Assembly: GCA_004009845.1 (NCBI GenBank)
Contig: RMBW01000002.1
Location: 930,001-994,000, forward strand
Length of the DNA: 64,000 bases
Origin: Davidsoniella eucalypti
Taxonomy: Eukaryota > Ascomycota > Sordariomycetes > Microascales > Ceratocystidaceae
Reading direction: 5' to 3'
Shown one piece after another: positions 42,835-53,711 of this stretch; the first letter of the stretch is position 1, and each line of letters opens with the position of its first letter. The notes under the pieces were generated by a model. It had not been told where the DNA came from and searched no databases. It saw only the letters and a list, made by a program, of their open reading frames with translations. Made by a program: the position numbers and the translations under genes.

Positions 42835-45640
42835 TATTGCCAGTAGTGACCCTAGAAGGTTGTGATGATATCTATAATGTGAATGGTCACTTTGAATCTG
42901 ACTTTGTGTGGCTGATAAAAGCCTAATATATGATGGTTGATGAAATTATAATCTTTTGATGGTGAGGTGGAAGAAAAGCTATTGTATAACTGTTTATGTA
43001 TCCGAAGATTAATGAATTTTTTTGTGCGTGTAAAGAAAAAAATCACAGTACCTCTTCAGATTGATGAAAGGTAGTTACGCTTGTTTGCATTGAAAGCTTC
43101 ACCTAAATTCACGATATAGGATAGCAGCTATGGGTAGCTACCCACTTCCAAGGGACGCGACCGACGCGTGGATTACCTACATTAATTCGGCAGTAGTGCT
43201 GACTAAAGACCAACTCTAGCTGTTCCAGGGGCAACCCTTTGACGGGGCACATCTGTAGGCTGCATGTGGGCTGACTGATTGGCCTAGGCAAAGAAACCCA
43301 GAGAAAAAGAAGTCTCTATTCTATCTACAAACACAGATAGTTACAACTGAGGCGGGATTTCGGACAGACAAAACTTGGTCTGACTTTTTATGCTGACTTT
43401 CCTTTTATCTTTAGCAATCAAGTGAGGCCAGTCATGGTGCCTGGAATTCGGAAAATGCAACGTCGTCTTCTCGTCCTTATCTGGCGGCCCGTTTCATTGC
43501 AATGGAACCAAGAAAGTTGTAGATTAAGAAATTCGATTCGAGAGCGAATATGACGGCTCTTTTCTATATCGAATAATGGGATGTGGTCTAGACATTTGGG
43601 TCCTACTCTTTATTTGGGAAAGGCTACGATATAGATAAAGGTAAACTAAGAGCTATCTTACAGATATGAGCCTCAACTAGATAATGAGAACTCATATTGA
43701 CTTTTTTCACTTTCACTATGAGAGAGGCACATACAGTCATATGAAAACAAAGGCATTTCTTTATTTACATGACATCATCCTAGCGGCATAATCGATCGCG
43801 GCTTGAATCGAGAGTCGAACACTTGGGCCGGATGCACATCCATGTCATTTTTTTGTGCCATAGAACACTCATGGAATGCCGACTAGCTAAGCCGATCAAA
43901 GGCAAGAGGTTGATCTGAGCAACTACATATCAGTATATCGTTTCCCCCGGTATTTTATCGCGAAACGGGCCGTAATACCAGCCATTAGGAAACACAATAG
44001 CTGGGGTACGGGGTAGGTCCAGGACAAGAGCAAAACTGAATAGTACGGGGACATCTTGAATTAAAGCGCCGTTGTCTGTGCGTCTTTATCATGATGTATG
44101 TGATAGCTGTTATGTGTATACAGCTATCTTCTATCAAGTGTTTAACAATGGCGTACATATAAATATAGTTAGTGAACCAAAGCTCCGGCTTGTCTCCCCT
44201 CCATTGTTAAGCAGGACAAAGTAAAAGGCTAGAGGAAGGAAGCAAAGGAACGGCGTCATGCTCGAAAATGAGGGCCCACGAGCTGCAAAACGACAAGGGA
44301 GGGCAGAGGAGGGGCAATAACGGCCCTTTTTTGTGTTTTCTCTTTTTTTTTTCTACTGTGGATTTTGCCTTTTGGCTTAACTATTTGAATTTCTATCACA
44401 TTCTTGGGTTATCTTCGTAGAAGGGTTTAGAGGCTTCGAGACACTAACAGCTGAACCCCTAGTTCCCATTATTTTTCTATTCGTTTCTCTACCGTTTTGG
44501 GTAGCCAATGGGGGCTCTTTTCTTGTTCTTGCTTTCTGGGGACTGGCTTGCTGGGTCACGGAATCACGAGGCTCTGTCCTGGCTGAATGGTATATCGGTA
44601 GTGGTTAGTCGTGATACGAGTTAGGATAGAGCAGGCGAAGATGGCAAGTAGGCCTCAAAGCGGGAGATACCCGAGAGACGGAGTGAAAGAAAGAGATAGA
44701 GCTTTTTATGATAATCCCGTAACTATACCAATAACCTCAGTAGTGTTTCTGTGGTTTCGCTGTTTCCTCATCTGTTTGGTGCTTATACATATGTAGCTGT
44801 AGAGGGTTCCCTGGTCTTAGTTGGTCTTGGTTGCTTCGAGTCTTTTGTGGTCGGCCCTTCCATCTATAACCGATAGTATAGTTAGCTAATGTATTATATA
44901 CGATACTATGATAGTATATGGCCGGGCTTCTCGCTATGTCTTTACGCTAAGAGAGACATGAGGTTTGGCGATATCGCCAGCGGTGGTAATTGCCTTGTAC
45001 CGAGCCTTCAGACTCGAATTGTGTACCTGCTATTTTTACCGTTTTGGGCGCAAACTTGCAAATGTAGGGAAGGGAAGGGCCAAGAAGCTCTTTCCGAGTC
45101 TGCAGCCAGCACAAGCACCGGCCGTACCAAAACAAGTTACTGCATCATCTTTTGTGGTGAATTACGCTTGACCACTCCTTCCTTTAACTTGACGTTTTTT
45201 TCTTGCTCTGACTTTTTTCTTTTTTTCTTATTTTTTCGCTCTTATTTTCTAGGCCAAAAGTACCCCACCATCGATTCCAGTTCTCTTTAGGCCAGCCAAC
45301 AAGGAAGGGATCCATTTGTACATATACTACCATAACTTGCAGTTGCTGCTTCGACGTTCCTGCCGACTCAGCTACATCATTTCAAATTTATATCGTTCTA
45401 AATTCTCAGTTGCGTCGTTCTTACATACTTATTTCTTATTTTTCTTCATCTTCCCATCTCACTCTCTATATTTTCAATCGCCGTTGTCGATTCTCGTCCA
45501 TTTCCACGTATACTTTCTTGCTGTTTTTGATCCAATTGTCTCGTCTCGACCTCTCCGTCGATAACAGAAAATCCTCGCCACTTCCGGCTTCACCAGCATC
45601 ATCGCTATCATATAACTAATCACCCTAGACACTGCACATC
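42835..45640. other. 2.8-kb intergenic region upstream of TPS1
   Basis: No supported gene. 43797-43897 holds tRNA-like words on the minus strand (GATCGGCTTAGCTAG ... GTTCGACTC) but no foldable cloverleaf. 45180-45640 is pyrimidine-rich and probably contains the TPS1 transcription start and leader. CCCCT/AGGGG words occur at 44196, 44310 and 44456, no more often than chance. Confidence 0.45.
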
Positions 45641-47364
45641 ATGCCTAACTCCGCTGCTGATCAGCAGGCGCCCGGCCGCCTGCTGCTGCTTTCGAACCGT
45701 CTGCCTATCACCATCAAGAAGAACGAGGACGGCAGCTACAACTTCTCCATGTCCTCAGGCGGCCTGGTCACCGGCCTAAGCGGCCTGTCCAAGACGACTA
45801 ACTTCCAATGGTATGGCTGGCCCGGTCTCGAGGTGCCCGAAAGTGATGTTGCCACTATGCGTAAGCAGCTCAAGGAGAAATACGGCGCGCATCCAGTGTT
45901 TATCGATGATGAGCTGGCCGATCGTCACTACAATGGCTTTGCTAGTAAGTCTGACGCTCAAAGTCCACACGCCTGATGAGAACGTAAACGTTAACATATC
46001 ACCAACTAGACTCTATCTTGTGGCCGCTGTTCCATTACCACCCCGGCGAGATCACCTTTGATGAGTCAGCCTGGATCGCCTACAAAGAAGTCAACCGCCT
46101 ATTCGCCAAGGCCGTAGTTGAAGATGTGCAAGACGGTGACCTTATTTGGGTTCACGATTACCATCTGATGCTACTGCCTGAGATGCTGCGGGAAGAGCTG
46201 GGCAACTCGCGCAAGAACGTTAAGATTGGCTTCTTCCTGCACACTCCGTTCCCCAGCTCCGAGATCTACCGTATTCTGCCTGTGCGTGAAGCCCTACTTA
46301 AGGGTGTGCTACACTGCGACTTGATCGGCTTCCACACCTACGACTATGCTCGTCACTTCCTAAGCAGCTGCTCACGTATTCTGTAAGTAGCTCTATCTTC
46401 TCTATCTCTACACTCAATTATCGAACCGGCTAACAATGTATATCATAGGTCTACCCCGACGACTCCAAGCGGCGTCGACTACAACGGCCACTTTGTCTCC
46501 GTTGGCGCATTCCCCATCGGCATTGACCCCGAGAAGTTTGTCGAGGGTCTTGAGCGGCCGACCGTCCAGGCCCGCGTGGCTGCCCTTCAGCGCAAGTTTG
46601 ACGGCGTCAAGTTGATCGTCGGTGTCGATCGCCTGGACTACATCAAGGGAGTGCCACAGAAGCTACACGCCATGGAAGTTTTCCTGTCTGAGCATCCCGA
46701 GTGGGTGGGCAAGATTGTGCTTGTGCAGGTGGCTGTGCCATCGCGCCAGGATGTCGAAGAGTACCAGAATCTGCGTGCTGTGGTCAACGAGCTAGTCGGC
46801 CGCATCAACGGCCGCTTCGGCACCATCGAATTCATGCCCATCCATTTCTTGCACCAGAGTGTCTCGTTCGACGAGCTGACGGCACTGTACCGTATGTCGG
46901 ACGTGTGCCTCGTCTCCTCGACGCGCGATGGCATGAACTTGGTCTCATACGAGTACATTGCCACCCAGCGTGACCGCCACGGCGTCATGATCCTGTCCGA
47001 GTTCACCGGTGCCGCCCAGAGCCTCAACGGCAGCTTGATCGTCAACCCGTGGAACACCGACGAGCTGGCTAACGCCATCCACGATGCCGTGGTAATGTCA
47101 CCCGAGATGCGCAAGTCTAACTATGAGAAGTTGGAAAAGTACGTCTTCAAGTACACCAGCGCTTGGTGGGGAGCCACCTTTGTCAACGAGCTGACGCGCT
47201 GTGCTGGTGAGATCCCCAAGAGTCTACGTAATGTCGGTGGTGAGTTAGTGGCGACTAGCGTGCCAGTATCATCATCGGCTGCCACATTAGCGTCTCCATC
47301 GACTGCTGTGCCGCCGATTGAGGAGAAGCCGGCTGAAGAGAGCGCCGAAGCTGTCGCTCAGTAG
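45641..47364 (+). CDS. TPS1: Trehalose-6-phosphate synthase
   Basis: 530-aa retaining glycosyltransferase (GT20) that joins UDP-glucose to glucose-6-phosphate to give trehalose-6-phosphate, a stress protectant precursor and, in fungi, a regulator of glycolytic influx. Exons: 45641..45944, 46010..46382, 46449..47364, with 65- and 66-nt introns (both GTAAGT). Key motifs: LLLLSNRLPITIKK, the GGLVTGL donor loop, WYGWPG, NSILWPLFHYHPGE across intron 1, VHDYHLMLLPEMLRE, FFLHTPFPSSEIYR, and VDRLDYIKGVPQKL of the nucleotide site. The C-terminal ~45 residues are Ser/Ala/Pro-rich and variable. No phosphatase domain follows, so this is the synthase subunit, not TPS2. Confidence 0.97.
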
Positions 47365-48168
47365 CCTTGTTTTTTTGTTATTTCTTTTCTCCATCTTTAT
47401 TTCTGTTTGGCTCATCTTATTGTTTCTTTCATTCTCTCTGGGGGGCTTAAAAAAAGAGAGATACTTCCAAGCCCAATTGTCTCTTTGCCATGTTGAGTTT
47501 TGAAGTCTTTACTACCTGTTCTACATATGTGTCTCCTAGCTATTCTTATGAGAATAGTCTTATTTCTATCTTTTCTTCTACCATTCGCCCAGAATTCCAG
47601 GGCTATTTATACACTAGCACATCATTATAAAAAGTCTGTAGCAATCAGTTCAATTAGTTATACACATCAAGTAACCACAATTCATTTTGACCCTTAACTT
47701 GAAAATCGGGGTGATATTAGGGTTGGTTGGCAGAAATGTACTCATTGTACATGTACGTATATTTGATCAGAGTCAAGGTAGCTGCGTTTCATTCTGATTT
47801 TTTATTCATCTCACAAATGTTTTAAGCCTACGTTGTATGTTACGGTAGTACATGTAAAAAATTTAGAGGTTAGGCAGTTACTACTTTAATTCCTAGTCGC
47901 ATGTTTTTTTTTTTTTTTTTTTTTTGGACAAGTCCAGATCTGGCCCTTGCCTAGGATTTTCTTCTTTTCTTCTATTCTTTCTATTCCCTGCCCCTTTCGC
48001 AAATTCTTGGACTTTTTTTTATTTTTTATTTTAATTCTTGAAATTTTTATTTTCTTCACTTCTAATCTTCAACAACAAGTTATCTTTCCAAGATTTTCTT
48101 GATATCACTTTGCTTATAAAAGATACACCCAAAAAAAATTCACCGTCTTATTTTCAACGTAACAAAAA
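47365..48168. other. Intergenic with poly-T tract
   Basis: The TPS1 3' flank, a run of over twenty T at about 47906-47926, then T/C-rich promoter DNA before the zinc-finger gene. No coding region is seen. Confidence 0.45.
48115..48121 (+). promoter_or_regulatory. TATA box of the small zinc-finger gene
   Basis: TATAAAA lies 54 bp before the ATG at 48169 and is preceded by CT-rich DNA. This implies a very short leader. Confidence 0.4.
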
Positions 48169-48928
48169 ATGGGCAACGTAAGTCTTACTCACACCATGGT
48201 TTTTTTTTTCTTCTTTTTTTTTCTTTCCCCCCATTTGCGCAACGATACACCAATCACATGATAAACGACAAATCTTCGGGTTTATACTTCACCGCCACTA
48301 TCGTCACTCATACATCATATACTAATCTGAGCGATATAATAGGGTGCTAAGGCTCAGCAGAAGCGTGAACGCGCTGCTAAGGATGGAAAGGGTGCTGCCA
48401 AGTCGCAGTTGAAGCAAGTATGTTGTTCTCCCACCACTCCATATCTTGTATATCCTCTGAGATATCACATGCTGTCTTTTTGGTGGCCTATCTTTGTCTG
48501 CCACTAGGAGAATAGAAACTAATTTATGGTTCGTTGGTGCTGCTATAGAATGCCCAGGCCTGCAACATCCAGTGCGTCATCTGCAAGTCGACCTTCCTCC
48601 AGACCATCGCGAAGACTATGTAAGCCTCTCTAAAGATTCCCGAAATTCCGCTTTAGCCGGTGAAACCATATACAAGCCTTGTCGGTCAATATCCGCCATC
48701 CTATCTACTTCGACCGAAAACGAAATAACCCATATCAACACCCGTTCGTTGTTTAGCCGTCCAAATTGGGACAGGAAGAGAGACAGGCTCATCGACTATA
48801 ACTATCTCGTTGCTTCTTAACAATACTAACTTTTTCTTTCTTTCTTTCTTCTTTATAGGCTAGAGCAGCACGCCACCAACAAGCACAGCAAGGGCCTCAA
48901 GGACTGCTTCCCCAACTATGACAAATAA
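48169..48928 (+). CDS. Small SERF/zinc-binding protein (4F5 plus zf-met2 type)
   Basis: 74-aa protein in four exons: 48169..48177 (9 nt, MGN), 48343..48417, 48549..48619, 48859..48928. All splices keep frame, and introns 1-3 are 165, 131 and 239 nt. Residues 1-28 (GAKAQQKRERAAKDGKGAAK) are basic and resemble the 4F5/SERF N-terminus. Residues 33-66 carry a C2H2-like zinc site, CNIQCVICK ... LEQHATNKH. This is the architecture of the At2g23090/ZNF706-like family. Its function is poorly known; SERF proteins bind RNA and influence protein aggregation. It was missed by simple ORF reading because no exon exceeds 75 nt. Confidence 0.85.
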
Positions 48929-49813
48929 ATGATCATTTCCCCATCTATTTCCTATATATATGTATGTATATCCAGGAAAGGAGAGAGGTTTTTGACTTAT
49001 TCGAATCAAAAAAAAAATAAACAATGTCGAGACGAATCGATATCTCGAGAGATAAGCCGGAGTTCTTAGGTGTTGGGTTTTCTAAAATATTATCTGCATT
49101 TTATTTCAAAGCGTACGAAAAGCGTGTATATACACAATATGTATTCCAATATCTAGACTTGTTCTTTTTGAGAATAGTAACACAATTAGTCATGTAGTGA
49201 ACACTTAATATCCTGGGAAGTGATGTCGTTCATAACCTGTTTCGTATAGGAAAAATATAGTCATAAAACTTTAGCGGCACAACCCTAGTTTTCAAATATA
49301 CCCTAACTAATCCAGTTTTTGACTTTTACTACAATACGTAATTTACAAAACATTTCATCTAGACTTTATTCCTTAGTGATATGTATGTAATCTGATTTTT
49401 ATATTGATAAATGTAGAAGAGTTATAGATGCATGCATATATTCTTGGTACATGTATTATGAAGAACAAACAAATAGAACCAAAGAAGGAAAGACAACTTA
49501 GAAAAAAAAAACAAAAGATGGTCATTCAAAGTGAACGACAGAAAAACCAATCCAACCATGTGCTCCTTTCCCATCCCAAAACTAAAAGAAAAAAAACCTT
49601 GCTTTTTTGTGGTAGTAATATATGCTTTAACAGGAGAAAAGGGTAATATTGTGAAGTGGTACAGAGATAAGAAAGTAAGAGAGAGAGAGAGAGAGAAAAA
49701 CTTGTAGAGCTGACCAACCCGCTCTATTCATGACCTTATCATGCAGAGGAAATAAAGACATCATTCCATGAGACGAATAGTATAGGTACGACTCTCAAGA
49801 TGAAAAGACTTCA
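48929..49813. other. Intergenic between convergent genes
   Basis: 3' flanks of the zinc-finger gene and of UTP17. AT-rich, with a (GA)n run at about 49680-49696. No gene is seen. Confidence 0.45.
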
Positions 49814-52707
49814 TTATGAGGAGATGACTGGCTTAGTAGCGACTAAAGATGCAACCTTGCGGAAGATATCTTCCATGGGCGCCATAGCATAGGCTGGGGC
49901 AGCATCGAATATATCCGCGAGCTGCTGCTGGTTGATAATGGCTGGGTGAGCGCTAGATTCTTCATCCGTATCAATATCAGCAGCATCAGGCGCATCGACG
50001 TCCATCTTCTCATTAGATTCATCCTCCTCGTCATCACTAGCATTCAGGATATCGATACTATCAGCTGCGGCAGTAGCCGATTCTTCGGCGGCATCCAGTT
50101 GCATATCGTCCAGAGAACGGGCAACGACCAAGCTGGCATCGTTAGAGGGCTCAGAGACGGTGAAGATCTGTGCCTCGTCATCGAGAATGAGGAAACCACT
50201 AGTGTGGGCCTCTGTAGATGCCACGAGAGCGGCTATGCGGCAGTCGAAGTGGTGTGTGAGTAGCGGCGTGATAGACTCTGGGCTAAAGACGAGCAGTTCT
50301 GAACCGGCAGAGTGACGGAAGGAAACAGCAAAGTGACGGGAAACCCGGTCAATGGCTAGATTGGCTGAGCCAGTGGCAGAATCAAGATTGCGAGTCTTAG
50401 TTAGCGGTAGACCGTAGACTAGAGAGTCGGACACCATATCAAACACGCGTAGGTCGTGGGATAGAACAATCACATAGGGACCGAGCAGTTGCAGACCGTA
50501 TAGCGAGCCACACCACAAATCATCCCAGGCGTAGCGCACAAGGCCAGTGTGAGCATCGATGACGAAGACGCTGCCCTTATCGCCCGCACCAAAAGCAACG
50601 ACTAGGCAGGAACCGTCGTCGGCAAACGACAGACGGCCCTCGACCTCGGAGACCTCGGAGCCAGTCCAGGCAACGACGCCGTTGCGGTGGTTCACGGTAA
50701 CCGACAGATCACACACCCACGTATGGAGCTCTTTTCCACTATCGTCCTTGATGGCCAGACCGTCACGCTGACGCGGCCGGGGCTTCCAGATACACACAAC
50801 ACCATCACGGCCAAGAGTGGCGAAGCGGGCGTTTTGAGGATCGGCAGCTAGGTCGAGCACACCCTCGGGGTGTGTAGTCTCGTGGGGCGAGTTAATGCGC
50901 GAGACAAGGGCCAGTTGACCATTGCTGTTGTCTGATGAAGCGGTGGAAGTCTCGGCGTCCCAAATTTTGAGAAAGATCTCACGGCGGTCTTGGTGCAGCT
51001 GCGCCTCGTCTTCGTTAGCGGTGGTAGGGACGTTCTTGGCAACGGCAGGCGACCATTCGTCGACGGTGGCGAGCCACTTGCCGTCACACGAGAAGGCCAT
51101 GTGCTTGATCTCGGGATCGATAATGGTGCTGCCGAGAGGGTTGGCGTTGTTGGTGGTCAAAGATGAGCGGGAAATGGCTTGCTTGCCGATGCTGCGCATG
51201 CTAGATAGGTCGACGGTCTGGAGATACGGCTTGGAGCCGTTTCGCGAAGCCTGGAGACCATCACCGACACACAGATAGAGTCTGTCTGAGACACACGGAC
51301 TCAGCGCAGCAGTCACGTTGATATCGCTATAGGAGTAGTTCTCACCGATGCGGGGAACAAGGTGGTCTTTGAGGACGTGAGTGGTGTAAACCGCAGACTG
51401 GATGCCACAGACATAGGCCGTAGGCTCCAACTGGGCAGACGACAGAACCATCACAGAGTTGTCGTCTAGATGGACCACATATGAGGCTCCAGACTCAGAC
51501 ACGACGATGTTCTCGACGATGCCCGTCAGGTGAGGCAGGAAACTCTGCTTGTTGGTATCCAACTGCCACAGCACCAGAGTGTGCTCGGAGCCACCAGAGA
51601 TCAGATAGCTGCCATCACGCGACCACTTGAGGGCGTGAACTGCGCGGCGGTGCCAGTGCATCTTCTTGGGCTGGAGAATCTCCTTGGTGCCCTTGGACGC
51701 CTCCATGGCCTGCAGACGGAACAGGATATCGTTATACAAGAAGATGGGGCCACGTGCGCAGCCAACGGCGATATCAATAGACAGCTGCTTGGGGCCTTTC
51801 TTGGCCCGTTGGATCTGGACTGTGCGTGCATGTGTAGCGGTGATCATGTCGTTGCATGGGAAGGTGTAGAAATCGTAGACAAGCTCCTCTAGGCTGGCAA
51901 CCTCCAAGCTGCGCGGGTTACCGACGTACAGATGCTTGTTGGCTGAGGCATATAGAAGGCCGATCTCTGTAAGGGACTCGAATGTGTGGAATTTGGACAG
52001 CCCAGAACCGAGTTCCAGCAGCATCTTGACGAACTGGAGGGTACTATCGTATGCTGATATCCGTGTGGTATTGCTGTCACTAGGCACCTCGGCCACGAGA
52101 ACGACCTCCTTCTTTACTCTCTTCAAGCCAGTTCCAACCGTCACCAACAGCGTGGTCAGGGCGCTGGCGGTCTTGGATTGCGTCTGGATACCAGCAATGA
52201 TGGCATCGTCCGCCTCGTCCTCCCATTTGATTTTGTAGATATGGCCGTTGGCGCATGCTACCCATACTATAGCCGGATTGACCAAGGACTGTCGTAGAGC
52301 AACGATGCCGGCGTTTCTTGTAGAAGCTAGGGTTGGGATCTGGCGGACAAGAAGAGAATCGGACGTCGAGAAGACTTGGACGGAGGTTGTGTATGGGACG
52401 ATGAGGAATCTGTGGATAGAAACAGAGTAAGTACTCGAAGGATATCAGACATAATGACAGTGCTTGCTTCCTACCTTTGATCGGCAGTCAAAATGGGATC
52501 AGCGTCGACCATTCTTCCGCCGGCTGGCTTGGACACGATCCATTCTGGCTGGGCTGCAGAGTTCTCGCTATCCACTAATGATACAGCAACGTCTTGAGAA
52601 GCCGCTACTGTGCGATCAGCAACAGCGCGCTGGCGTTTTGCTTGCGTCTTGGATTCGCCGAGATGCTTGCGCTTTAGCGCAGCAGAAGGCTTGGCAGAGC
52701 CGGCCAT
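49814..52707 (-). CDS. UTP17: UTP17/NAN1 (WDR75) small-subunit processome protein
   Basis: 942-aa nucleolar WD-repeat protein of the t-UTP/UTP-A subcomplex, which binds the 5' external spacer of pre-rRNA for 18S rRNA maturation. Exon 1 is 52707..52475 and exon 2 is 52409..49814; the 65-nt intron has donor GTAGGA and acceptor CACAG and keeps frame (TADQRFLIVPY). The start MAGSAKPSAALKRKH is followed by a basic nuclear region. Propeller marks: AIVWVACANGHIYKIKWED, HWHRRAVHALKWSRDGSYLI with SGGSEHTLVLWQ, KHMAFSCDGKWLATVDEW, RFATLGRDGVVCIWKP, LSFADDGSCLVVAFG. The C-terminal ~120 residues are acidic (NASDDEEDESNEKMDVD), ending in a short helical region. Length agrees with human WDR75 (830 aa) and yeast Nan1 (896 aa). 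Confidence 0.88.
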
Positions 52708-53316
52708 AGTGTGAAATGTGAGATGTGTAGGGTGTCGACGAGGAAGAAGGACAATAAGCCTGGGAGAAACCGGCACACAGGTCCTTCCTGGCGTGACTCC
52801 GGAGCTTCTGGCGCGATGTTGGTCAGCAGAGCTGAGATGTTGGATCGTGAAGATGGAGATCTCGAGAGCTGTCGCAAGAGGGCAACAAGTCTGAATGCGG
52901 TTGTTTTGGCCAAAGAAGAGACTGTAAAACGGTGTGATCTAGCAAGATGAGAAAAACAGAAGGAAAAATCCTGTCAAGTACAATGAGACGTTCTATTGCA
53001 AAAAAACGAAAAAAACGAAAAAAACCCAGTATCACAGCTAACTATTTCCAAGTTCCCATCGCCTAGTAAAAAAAAAAGTTCACTGAATTTTTTTCTGCCA
53101 CTACTGCGATAAGATAGGATAAATGCCGGCTAAACTAATAATTACTGTCTTCGCGACAACTTTTCTCCCGACAATTGCAAAGCTTCAATCCATCATTTTT
53201 GCTGCTGGAATTCTTGGGCAATTGCGACTTGAGGAATTCCGATAGAACAAGGCCATCATCAAGCAAAGCATATTCTCTTTATTTGATATTTCCTTGTCTA
53301 TTACGCACCTTTCACG
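52708..53316. other. Shared divergent promoter of UTP17 and RPB10
   Basis: 609 bp between two head-to-head genes of the growth programme (rRNA processing and RNA polymerase). A direct repeat AAAAAACGAAAAAAACGAAA lies at about 52998-53022. No TATA box is evident. Confidence 0.5.
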
Positions 53317-53711
53317 ATGATTATTCCCGTCCGTTGTTTCTCTTGCGGCAAGGTCAGTACCCAACTCTACACTCTCTACACTCTATCCCCCTCGAACCGC
53401 AACTATCACGAACTGGCATAACTAACTCTCAATCTCAGGTCACCGGCGATCTCTGGGAGCGCTACCTTGCCCTGGTTCACGAGGGTGTCAGCGATGGGTA
53501 AGATTCCCCCAAACCGCGTCTACCACACAAGCGAACACAATCACGGGCCGAACAACTTGACTGACTATCACATAGTGAGGCCATGGACCAGCTCGGTCTC
53601 AAGCGCTACTGCTGCCGCCGTATGGTCATGACCCACGTCGACCTGATCGAGAAGCTCCTCAAGTACACTCCCGATGGCCGTGATGCCAAGAAGAGCGAGC
53701 TGGCTCCTTAG
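53317..53711 (+). CDS. RPB10: RNA polymerase I/II/III subunit ABC10-beta
   Basis: 76-aa zinc-binding subunit common to all three nuclear RNA polymerases, needed for core assembly. Exons: 53317..53352 (12 codons), 53439..53497, 53576..53711, with introns of 86 and 78 nt; all joins keep frame. The invariant start MIIPVRCFSCGKVTGDLWE is present, with the CX2C zinc ligands, then YCCRRMVMTHVDLIEKLL with the second Cys pair. The C-terminal KYTPDGRDAKKSELAP is a short family-typical extension (yeast Rpb10 has 70 aa). Confidence 0.97.

Noticed and set aside
43797..43897. tRNA-like words on the minus strand (GATCGGCTTAGCTAG, GTTCGACTC)
   Set aside because: The T-stem does not pair, no D-stem or anticodon arm can be drawn, and the acceptor ends match only in part. 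At best a tRNA relic.
44196..44460. Three CCCCT/AGGGG words upstream of TPS1 as stress elements
   Set aside because: Five-base words at this frequency are expected by chance over 2.8 kb on two strands, and they lie over 1 kb from the start codon.
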